Part shown: piece after piece, positions 43,725-52,200 of the stretch
How positions within the stretch are numbered: position 1 is the first letter of the stretch
Layout: each line of letters starts with the position of its first letter
DNA from: Nitrobium sp046350935
GTDB taxonomy: Bacteria > Nitrospirota > Thermodesulfovibrionia > Thermodesulfovibrionales > Dissulfurispiraceae
Assembly (NCBI GenBank): GCA_046350935.1
Contig: JAXLZK010000018.1
Coordinates: 9,150 to 73,149, forward strand
Direction of reading: 5' to 3'
DNA: 64,000 bases
Notes under the pieces: generated by a model
What the model saw: the letters and a program-made list of their open reading frames with translations, nothing else
The model's database searches: none
Told to the model about the DNA's origin: nothing
Position numbers and translations under genes: made by a program

Positions 43725-46297
43725 AGCGGACGGGTCTTGAAGGCATCCCTTTTTGCACCAAACGGGAGATGAAGGGGTGGTTTCGGGCTTCTGAGTCTTT
43801 CGGAGACCTGCTCCCCTACCGGGATTACGACCCCGCCACAGGGCTCTTCCTCCTGGGGGAGAAGGGCAGGAGCGAGCGCCATGTGGGAGCCATGTACGAG
43901 TTCAGGGGCTTTGTGCATGATGCTAACAGCCTCGATGGGCAGCGGCTCGAGATCTCCGGCCTGATCGAATCAGCCCTCCTCAAGATCCCCGAAGGGTACG
44001 CCTTTCAGTTCATCGTGGACTCCGACAGGAATGTGGGCGCTTTCTTGCCGCCCCCGCTTGAGGAGGTGGACCCGGAAAGCGACCTCGACCTGCTCTATAA
44101 CGAGCAGCTTGTCTTTCTGCACCGGAGCGCACAGCATGGGCTCTGGGACAAAAAGAGCGTCTTTCCCCGCCTCCTGCGCTTCTATATCTTCGTCTTTCCC
44201 GTCCCCCGCAAGGCGACCCTCGGGGAGAGGGCCGTAAGTGCTCTTGAGCGGGAGGAACTCGAGTCCGCGCTGCAGGATAGCGAAAAAAAGAAGAAGTTGT
44301 TCACCTCGAAGATAGCCCTCTTCGAGTCCTCGATGAAGAGCGCGGGCTTCCACCTGAAGCGCTGCGCAGCCCAGGACCTCATCGACTACTTCTTCCAGCT
44401 CCTCCATAAAAGCATGTTCAAAGAGGGGGTGAGCGCCCCCTCCCACCTCCCGGGCATCGACCTGAGCGAGCAGGTGCTCCGCACCTTCCTCTACACCGAC
44501 TACAAGTTCGTCTACGCGGACGGACATTACTACCGGAGCAGCGCGGCCACCAACGCCCCGGGCTATGTCTCCCCCTGCATCATGTACCGGATGCTCGGGG
44601 TGCCCGGAGACATTCACCTCTGCCTGACCGGGTATGTGCCGGTGCAGGACAAGGAGAGGAGCGCCTTGCGATGGAAGGGCAACTTTGCGGCCCACGGACT
44701 TTTGAACCCCTTCGGCAGGGAGGACAACAACAATGCGGCGATCCTCGCGGACATCGACCTCATCGAAAAGGAGATGCTCCGGGGCAAAAAGATGTTTCAC
44801 TTCGCCTTCACCATGATAAACATCGCGGAGAGCTATGAGCTGGCAAACTCCTACGCGAACAAGGCAAAAGACCGGCTTGCGGACCTGGAGATGCCCCTTC
44901 TGACGGACAACATCATCTCCCAGAGCCTCTTCAAGGGGAGCCTGCCCTTCCACTACGCTCCCCTCACTCAGGACAACCACCTCTACCGCACCTTCAAGCT
45001 GCCCTCCCACTACTTCTCCCAGCTGGCGCCCTCCACCGGCTCGTGGCTGGGTACCCAGAGCCCCGCCATCGTAGGGCTCACCCGCACCTGCGAGCCTGCC
45101 TATCTGGACTTCTTCGACGGCACGGTTCCCCACTTCCTCATCTCCGGGGACACGGGCACGGGCAAGAGCGCCTTTTTCAACCTCCTCCTGCCCCGCTATT
45201 TGAAAAAAGGGGCGTGGGTCTTCATCATCGACCCCATGGGCTCCTTCACCAAATCCTGCACCCTATACGGGGGGGAGCGCATCTCCTTTGATCTGAACGA
45301 TCCGGTCTCCTACAATCCTTTTGTGTGCGAGCTCGACAAGGAGAGGCTGGTCCTCCTCTCGAACTTCCTCGCCTCGATCATGACGAGGGCGGACGAGGAG
45401 CTCTCCCTCTCCGATACGATCGTCGTGGAGCGGGCCATCGAGCTCACCTTCGAGAAGATCGGGGCCTACAACGAGCACCCGGAGCTTGAGGACTTCAACA
45501 GCGTGCTCAAGGCGCACTTCGGGGAGCAGGGGAAGGCGCTGTCGGAGCGTCTGGGCTTCTATGTGGGCAGGGGGAAATACTCGAATTTTTTCCGGAGAGG
45601 CACGTTCGACCTCACCCGCCGCCTCACCCTCTTCGACATCAGCGGGTTAAGGGCGGCTCCTGACCTGATGCGGGCGATACTCTACAACATCATGCTCCTG
45701 ATCGGAGAGCGGGTGCGGAAGCTGCCCGGCATGAAGATCCTGGGGATTGACGAGGTCCACACCATCCTTTCGGAGTCCATGAACGCGGAGTTCGTCGAGA
45801 ACGCCCTCCGGACCTACCGGCACCATCACACTGCCGTGGGGCTGATGATGCAGAAGATCTCGGACCCCCTGAAGTACGGCCGGGTGGGGGAGGTGATCCT
45901 TACCCAGCCCAACTTCCAGATCTTCTTCCACCAGCCCCGGCAGAGCGTGCTGGATGTGCTGGGGTATCTGGAGCTGATGGAGTCCGATGCGCAGGCGGTG
46001 GAGGAGCTGAGGACCGTGATGGGCTACTACAGCGAGGCGTTCATCCATGCGAAGAAGTTGAGGACGGGGGGCACGGGCAAGGGGGTGTTCCGGTTCCTCT
46101 CCACCCCGCTGAACTATGCAGCGTTCACCTCCGACCCCCCGGACAAGGACGTCTACGGCCCCCTCAAGGAGGAGATCAGGGCGCAGCAGGCGGGAGCGAC
46201 GGAGAGGGAGGTGGAGCGGAGGACCCTCCGGGAGTTTGCCCGCCGGTACCCCCACGGGGTGGCGACCCCCGCCCTCAACCCGGAGGACGTATGGTAG
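43721..46297 (+). CDS. traC: TraC/VirB4-like T4SS ATPase
   Basis: An 858-residue protein typical of F-type TraC. The N-terminal ~440 residues form the TraC_F_IV-like part; the C-terminal motor has Walker A GDTGTGKSAF near 480, GGERISFDLNDPVSYNPF, Walker B (ILGIDEVHTIL) and a Gln motif (AVGLMMQKISD). TraC energises pilus assembly and substrate transfer at the inner membrane. ATG 43721 overlaps the pilT stop. Of F-type genes, traL, traE, traW and trbC are not in the window and may lie to the left. Confidence 0.93.
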   Translation: MKRTGLEGIPFCTKREMKGWFRASESFGDLLPYRDYDPATGLFLLGEKGRSERHVGAMYEFRGFVHDANSLDGQRLEISGLIESALLKIPEGYAFQFIVDSDRNVGAFLPPPLEEVDPESDLDLLYNEQLVFLHRSAQHGLWDKKSVFPRLLRFYIFVFPVPRKATLGERAVSALEREELESALQDSEKKKKLFTSKIALFESSMKSAGFHLKRCAAQDLIDYFFQLLHKSMFKEGVSAPSHLPGIDLSEQVLRTFLYTDYKFVYADGHYYRSSAATNAPGYVSPCIMYRMLGVPGDIHLCLTGYVPVQDKERSALRWKGNFAAHGLLNPFGREDNNNAAILADIDLIEKEMLRGKKMFHFAFTMINIAESYELANSYANKAKDRLADLEMPLLTDNIISQSLFKGSLPFHYAPLTQDNHLYRTFKLPSHYFSQLAPSTGSWLGTQSPAIVGLTRTCEPAYLDFFDGTVPHFLISGDTGTGKSAFFNLLLPRYLKKGAWVFIIDPMGSFTKSCTLYGGERISFDLNDPVSYNPFVCELDKERLVLLSNFLASIMTRADEELSLSDTIVVERAIELTFEKIGAYNEHPELEDFNSVLKAHFGEQGKALSERLGFYVGRGKYSNFFRRGTFDLTRRLTLFDISGLRAAPDLMRAILYNIMLLIGERVRKLPGMKILGIDEVHTILSESMNAEFVENALRTYRHHHTAVGLMMQKISDPLKYGRVGEVILTQPNFQIFFHQPRQSVLDVLGYLELMESDAQAVEELRTVMGYYSEAFIHAKKLRTGGTGKGVFRFLSTPLNYAAFTSDPPDKDVYGPLKEEIRAQQAGATEREVERRTLREFARRYPHGVATPALNPEDVW

Positions 46298-46393
46298 GCG
46301 CCAGGCCCTTGCGTACTTCAAGAAAGGCCGTGTCCCCTTTCCCCGCGGAATGGTGCGGCGCAGAGGTCCTGGAGCGGGACGTGAAAAAAACAA

Positions 46394-48397
46394 ATGCGCC
46401 ATCTTGAACAGATACTCAACAGAAGCCTTCTCGCGGCGATTGCGGACTCCCTTCGCACCGCAACAGGTCTGCTCCTCACTCCGAGCCAAGTCCTCGTTTT
46501 GCTTGTCGTGCTTGTCGGAGTGCCCTCAGTTCTCCTTGCCCTCTACGGGTTTCTCTATGCAAGGGCCGGAACGCACATCGGTGCTCACCCGGCGGCAACC
46601 GGGCGCTTTGCCACGGACCGTGAAGTCCTCAAAAATTTCCGGATTCCTACAAAGGGATACTTTTTCACGAGGTGGACGGCTATCGGAAGCAGTGTCCTTT
46701 TTATTCTGGGAGAGGCGGTGTTTTTCCTCCTGAAACGCGAAATCTCCCTCTCTCCTCTTCTTGTGCTGCTCCCGGTTTGCTTTTCCTGTGCGTCGGTCTA
46801 TTTCGTGCTCACCGGTGAGAGAGGTCTCCTGCAGAGGCCTTCCGCGCGCAACTACTTTCAGCTCGGCGCGTATAAAGGGGTGCGGGTCGGCATCCCCCTG
46901 CGGGACCGTCGTGAGGGCATCCTCGTGCCCGGTCCGACAGGATCGGGCAAAACCTCGTCCTTTCTCCTCACGAACCTGCTCAACGATGCCTGCGGGGACA
47001 GTTCGGCGCTCGTCATCGACAGAAAGACCGACGAGGACATGGTGGACATCGTCGGGCACGCATGGCAGAAGCAGGGGAAAAAGGTGATCAACTTCGATCC
47101 CTACACCTGGAAGATGAATATAAATCCCCTCCTCCTGGTCGAGCCCGACTTCACCCGGCAGGATACGCACGATGCGATACAGGAGATCATCGAGTCCCTC
47201 TTCGGGAGTTACTTTGCCCGCGTCGGGGAGATGAAGCCCGATACCGACCACTTCATAGGAAGGGAATACCGCCTCCTGAAGACGATCATCATGGCCGTTC
47301 TGAAGCTTCCCCCTCCGTATAGAAACCTGACGTCCGTGCTGGATGCGGTGAAGCTTTCTCCTGATGACCTGGTCAGGCTCATTGCCCGCGCCGGAGACGG
47401 GCAGGTGAGAGAGGAGCTCCGGTTCTTTAGCGAGTGCGGCGTTCAGGAAAAGGGGAATGCCCTGCAGGGGATCTACCGGAAGCTGCAGTTCCTGGACGGG
47501 CCGGTGATGCGGCAGGCCCTGGTCCGGAACGATTTCGACCTGGATGCCTTCTTCCGCGAACCCTGTCTCTTCGTTATCAAGGCCCCACTGCACAGGGAAG
47601 ACATGGGCGCCCTGGCGAGCATGATTACCCGCCTCCTCCAGATGCGGCACTACGAGTATGCGGCCCGGTGCGGCCGGGAGAGGAGGAGGCCCCGTCCCAT
47701 ATGGTACTACCTTGACGAGTTCGGCCACCTCAATCTGCCGAATGCCTCCGCGTTTGCCACTACCATACGCTCCTCCGGCGGCGGCCTGATACTCTGCGTG
47801 CAGGACAGGGAGGACCTCCGGGAGCTCGCGCGCACGCAGAAGTCGGGAAGCACGAAGGCCTTCGAGTCCTCGCTGAGGACCGTGGTTGTCCTGCCCGGCT
47901 GCCATCAGGAAATGTGCAGGGAAATTGCCGCCTGGCTGGGGGACATACCGTTTAAGAACCGCTTTACGATGAGGGGGGTCTTCGAAATCCTCACTTTCCG
48001 TTACCAGCAGAGGACCGAGAGGGCGCCGCTCCTCACTCCTGATTCGCTTCATTACCTGCACGAAGACCAATGCCTCGTTCTCACCAGAAAGAGGCCTTTT
48101 TTTGCGCTCCAGAAGCCGTACTACAAAGAAAAGAGATTCAAAGGAGTGATCGGCAAACCGGTAATGTTCTACATGCCCTCGCCGGTGCAGGAAATCAGGC
48201 GGGAGGATATCTCTGCGCTGCTGAAGGAGAGGCCGTCGGACATGCGGCTTTTGAGCGCGGCACCTGAAGCTCAGGACAAAAGGGAGACCGCAGGTCAGCC
48301 GGGAGATGAAGAAGTTCCGCCGCCGGTCGAAAGGAAGGTCCCGGGAGGGAGCTTCCAGGGCTTCGGAGAATACGAAGACCCGCTCGACAGCTTATGA
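46394..48397 (+). CDS. traD: TraD/VirD4-type coupling protein
   Basis: A 667-residue T4SS coupling protein that links DNA substrate to the channel. It has N-terminal membrane segments (~30-55 VLVLLVVLVGVPSVLLALYG, and ~95-140 two more), Walker A GPTGSGKTSSF near 183, the AKxxD-like LVIDRKTDEDM, Walker B (IWYYLDEFGHL) and a Gln motif (LILCVQDREDL). The C-terminal ~60 residues are charged and Pro-rich. Start ATG 46394 lies ~96 bp after traC. The stop overlaps the next start (ATGA), opening the three-gene cluster that ends with rpoC. Confidence 0.92.
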   Translation: MRHLEQILNRSLLAAIADSLRTATGLLLTPSQVLVLLVVLVGVPSVLLALYGFLYARAGTHIGAHPAATGRFATDREVLKNFRIPTKGYFFTRWTAIGSSVLFILGEAVFFLLKREISLSPLLVLLPVCFSCASVYFVLTGERGLLQRPSARNYFQLGAYKGVRVGIPLRDRREGILVPGPTGSGKTSSFLLTNLLNDACGDSSALVIDRKTDEDMVDIVGHAWQKQGKKVINFDPYTWKMNINPLLLVEPDFTRQDTHDAIQEIIESLFGSYFARVGEMKPDTDHFIGREYRLLKTIIMAVLKLPPPYRNLTSVLDAVKLSPDDLVRLIARAGDGQVREELRFFSECGVQEKGNALQGIYRKLQFLDGPVMRQALVRNDFDLDAFFREPCLFVIKAPLHREDMGALASMITRLLQMRHYEYAARCGRERRRPRPIWYYLDEFGHLNLPNASAFATTIRSSGGGLILCVQDREDLRELARTQKSGSTKAFESSLRTVVVLPGCHQEMCREIAAWLGDIPFKNRFTMRGVFEILTFRYQQRTERAPLLTPDSLHYLHEDQCLVLTRKRPFFALQKPYYKEKRFKGVIGKPVMFYMPSPVQEIRREDISALLKERPSDMRLLSAAPEAQDKRETAGQPGDEEVPPPVERKVPGGSFQGFGEYEDPLDSL

Positions 48398-49212
48398 GAC
48401 TCGAAAAGCTGTCGGACAGGGACTATGCGATCCTGAAGTATCTTGCCTACGGGCCGGGCAACATCGCTTCGATAGGGAAGAAGTTCTTCCCTGTGCAGAA
48501 GGACGAATACGACACTGCGCGGCAGGCGAAAGGGGCGAAAGCGGCTTTCTCAAAGTATTTGTATAAACGTATGGAGAAGCTCCGGAACGCGGGGCTCCTC
48601 CAGTATGAGAAAGCGGACCTCTATGAAAGTCCCATCGTGGTGCTGCAGGAGGAGGGCGCCCGCGAGGTCGTCATGAAATTCGGTTTCGACAGGGACAGCA
48701 TCAGGGCTTCCTTTCCGAAGAGGAGCGAGCTCCGGCACGAGCTCATGCTGGCCTCCACCCTTCGCAAGATGGTAGAGGAGGCCGAAGAGCACGGCCTTTA
48801 CAAGATCGAGTACATACATACTGCGTATTATGCGAAAAAGAGCCGGAAAAAGGGCGGCGGAAAGGAGAGGGCCGGTGAGCGCCTCTTCCCCGATTTCAGA
48901 GTGCGGATTGTACCCCATAGGGGGGAAGCCCGCACCTTCGATGGTGAAGTCGATGCAGGCAACCTCGGGCGCTCACTGGCCTGCAGGAAAGTGTTTTCAC
49001 TCACCAATCCGGTCCTCGTTGTGGCACCCACTCCCCTGCGCCTCAGGAAACTGTTCGAATACCTGCTGAACGGCATGCGGAAGGAGCCACGGGAAGCGCC
49101 GCTGCTCTATTTCGTCTTGTGGGGGCTCTTCGTAAAAAACGGCATGCGTTTCAGCGATGCGATTCTCTTCCCTTCGGGCGAGAGGGGCAAACTCCCCGTT
49201 GCGTGCTGGTAG
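48394..49212 (+). CDS. Replic_Relax-like protein (replication-relaxation family)
   Basis: A 272-residue protein with an N-terminal winged helix (LSDRDYAILKYLAYGPGNIA... YKRMEKLRNAGLLQYEK) and a C-terminal half with LFPDFRVRIV and TFDGEVDAGNLGRSL, an acidic pattern like nuclease cores. This layout matches the replication-relaxation proteins that go with conjugative coupling genes in many plasmids and ICEs. No classical relaxase (three-His motif) is visible in the window, so this may be the DNA-processing initiator or a relaxase accessory factor. Overlap of 4 bp with traD and 16 bp spacing to rpoC indicate one operon. Confidence 0.65.
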   Translation: MRLEKLSDRDYAILKYLAYGPGNIASIGKKFFPVQKDEYDTARQAKGAKAAFSKYLYKRMEKLRNAGLLQYEKADLYESPIVVLQEEGAREVVMKFGFDRDSIRASFPKRSELRHELMLASTLRKMVEEAEEHGLYKIEYIHTAYYAKKSRKKGGGKERAGERLFPDFRVRIVPHRGEARTFDGEVDAGNLGRSLACRKVFSLTNPVLVVAPTPLRLRKLFEYLLNGMRKEPREAPLLYFVLWGLFVKNGMRFSDAILFPSGERGKLPVACW

Positions 49213-49228
49213 GCAGGAGGCGGGTGCG

Positions 49229-52200
49229 ATGGAAAGGCCGGCATTTCAGGCCGTGCGGCTCGGCATTCTCAGCTCAGAAAAGATGCTCTCCCTCTCGAGT
49301 GGGGAAGTTTCCTCTCCGGAGACCTTCGATGCGAAGACGCAAAGGCCGGTAAAGGGAGGCCTGCTATGCGAGCACATTTTCGGACCTCTGCGCAAGAACG
49401 AATGCCCCTGCGGGGGAAACAGGGGCGGGAAGCGGGGCGCGGCTGCCTGCGCGCGCTGCGGCGCGCCCCTGGTTGATCCCCGTGAGCGCAGAAGGCGTTT
49501 CGGGCATATCGCCCTTGCCGCCCCGGTTGTCCACGTATGGTACTACAAGGGGGGACAGAGTATTATTGCCCGCCTCCTCGGCCTCCCCTCGCGGAAAGTC
49601 GCGAGCCTCGTCCTGTACGAGCTGTATATAGTAATCGAGCCGGGGGAGTCAGGTCTCAGGGTCCATCAGTTTCTCGCCCCGAAAGAGTACGAGAAGCTGC
49701 ATGCCGGGACGTCCGGCTTGCGTGCGGAAACCGGGGCCGAAGCGGTCAGAACGCTCCTCAGACGGCTCGACCTTCCCTCCCTTGCCCGTGACCTGCGGGA
49801 GAGGGCAGCCTTCTCCCGGAGGGCGCTGGCCCGTCTCGAAGTGGTGGAGAAGTGCATCCGGTCCGGCGTCCGGCCCGAATGGCTGGTGATGGACGTCCTG
49901 CTCGTCCTGCCTCCGGACCTCAGGCCGACGCTCTTCCTGGACGACGGAGCGGTTGCCGAATCGGACCTGAACGCCCTCTACGCCAGAGTCATCCGCAAAA
50001 ATCTGAATATCGGGAAAATGAGCCGTTTCGGTGCGCCGGAGATGCTCCTTGTCCTCGAAAAGAGGCAACTGCAGACCTCGGTAGATTGTCTGTTCAGCAA
50101 CGGCAGGACCGCAGCGGTCGTTTCCCGCTTTCAAAGCCGCCCTTTACGCTCCCTGTCCGACCTGCTCGGCTCGAAGCAGGGGATTTTCAGGAAACACCTC
50201 CTGGCGAAACGGGTGGATTATTCCGCGAGGGCTCCTATTGTCGTGGGCCCCGAGCTGCGGCTGCACCAGGTGGGACTGCCCCGACTGATGGCCCTCGAGC
50301 TCTATAAGCCGTTCCTCTTTGCATACCTCATACGCAGGGGGTTTGCCCCCACCCTCAGGCAGGCCCGGAGGCTCGTCGAGCAGAGGAGGCCGGAAGTGTG
50401 GGACGCCCTCGATGAAGCTGTCGCGGAGCACCCGGTCATCGTCAACAGGGCGCCTACCCTGCATATGCTGAGCATGCAGGCTTTTGACCCCGTGCTCGTC
50501 GGGGGCGGCGCCATTCGCCTCCACCCTCTGGTGTGCGCAGGCTTCAATGCTGATTTTGACGGGGACACCGTCGCGGTGCATCTGCCCCTCTCCTTCGAGG
50601 CCCAGACCGAGGCCCGCGTCCTCATGCTTTCGGTGAACAATCTCTTCCATCCGGCGACCGGGGCTCCTGCGGTGCTGCCTTCCCAGGATATTGTGCTGGG
50701 GCTCTACGTGCTTACCACGGCAAAAGAGGGGGGGAAAGGAGAGGGGATGATCTTCGCGGACCAGGAAGAAGCGGAGCTCGCCTGCGAGAACGGAGTCGTC
50801 GAAGAACAGGCACGGGTAAAAGTCCGGGTGGACGGCTCTCTGGAGGACACGACGGCGGGACGCGCCCTCCTCTTTGCCGTTCTCCCGTCAGGCATTCCTT
50901 TTTCGTGCATCAACAAAGCGCTGAGAAAAAGGGACATCGGCGCTCTTGTGGAGAAGTGTTATGCGGTGCAGGGGGCGGCGCGAACCGTACGGCTGCTTGA
51001 CGATCTCAAGACCCTCGGCTACCGCACCGCCACCCGTTCGGGGATCTCCCTCTGTCTCGACGACCTGCACGTCCCCTCGGACAAGGCGGAGATCGTGGCG
51101 GAAGCGCAGCGGGAGGCTGAGGAGGTCATGTCCCATTACGCTCTAGGAAGGATATCCGGGAACGAGCGGTACAATAAAGTTGTAGACATCTGGACAAAAG
51201 CGACCGAGAGGGTCGCCGATGCAGTCATGAAAGAGCTGCGGGAGCGCGGGGTCACCGAGGATGCCGCCTTTGCGGGCTGCGGCTTTGAGAGCATGCGCGG
51301 GTTCAATTCGCTCTTTATCATGGCGGACTCCGGGGCGCGGGGGGCCAAAAACCAGATCAGGCAGGCCTCGGGCATGCGGGGCCTCATGGCGAAACCCTCC
51401 GGCGCTATTGTCGAGCTCCCGGTGACGGCGAGCCTCCGGGAGGGGCTGAGCGGCTTCCAGTACTTCTTGTCCGCCCACGGCGCCCGTACCGGAAGGGTGG
51501 CGGCTCCCCTGAAAACCCCTCTGTCGGGGTATTTCACGCGCCGGCTGGTCTATGCTGTCCGGGACGTATCGATTACGACGGAGGACTGCGGGACTGTCGA
51601 AGGCGTCTGCAAGGAGGCGCTCAGGGACGGCGCGACAGTCCTGATCTCTCTGGAGGAGAGAATAAAGGGGAGCTATCTGGCCGACCTGGTAGTGCACCCG
51701 GTCGGCGGCGGAATTCTTGCTCCCTTCAATGCCCTCGTGGATGACGCAGTCGCCCGGGCGATTGCCTGCGCCGGTGTGGAAAGGGTCAGGGTGAGATCGC
51801 CTCTGACCTGCAAGGCGGAGAGGGGCGTCTGCGCCCGCTGCTACGGAACGAACCTCGGGAGGCGTCTGCCCCCCGAAATCGGCGATGCAGTGGGCATCAT
51901 CGCCGCACACTCCATCGGAGAGCCGGGCACCCAACTGACCCTCCGGTCGTTCCACGGGGGAGGCACCGCCTCGCTGAAGAGCGCCTCCGGCACGCTGGGG
52001 TGCCTCCACGGAGGCGTGGTGCGCTTCAATGACCTGAAATGCGTCAGGAGGAGCGACGCCGTCCTGGTCGTGGTCAACAGGGAGGGCAGCATCTCCCTGT
52101 TGGAGGAAGGGGGGAGGCGGGAGAGGGAAAGGCTGCCGGTTCTCTACGGATACGAGCTCTGTGTCGAGGAGGGAGAGCATGTCGGAGCAGGCCGTATTCT

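Noticed and set aside
46116..46733. A separate gene overlapping the traC/traD junction
   Set aside because: The translated frame is Arg/Ser/Pro-rich, overlaps two strong genes and has no Shine-Dalgarno; it is a shadow frame.
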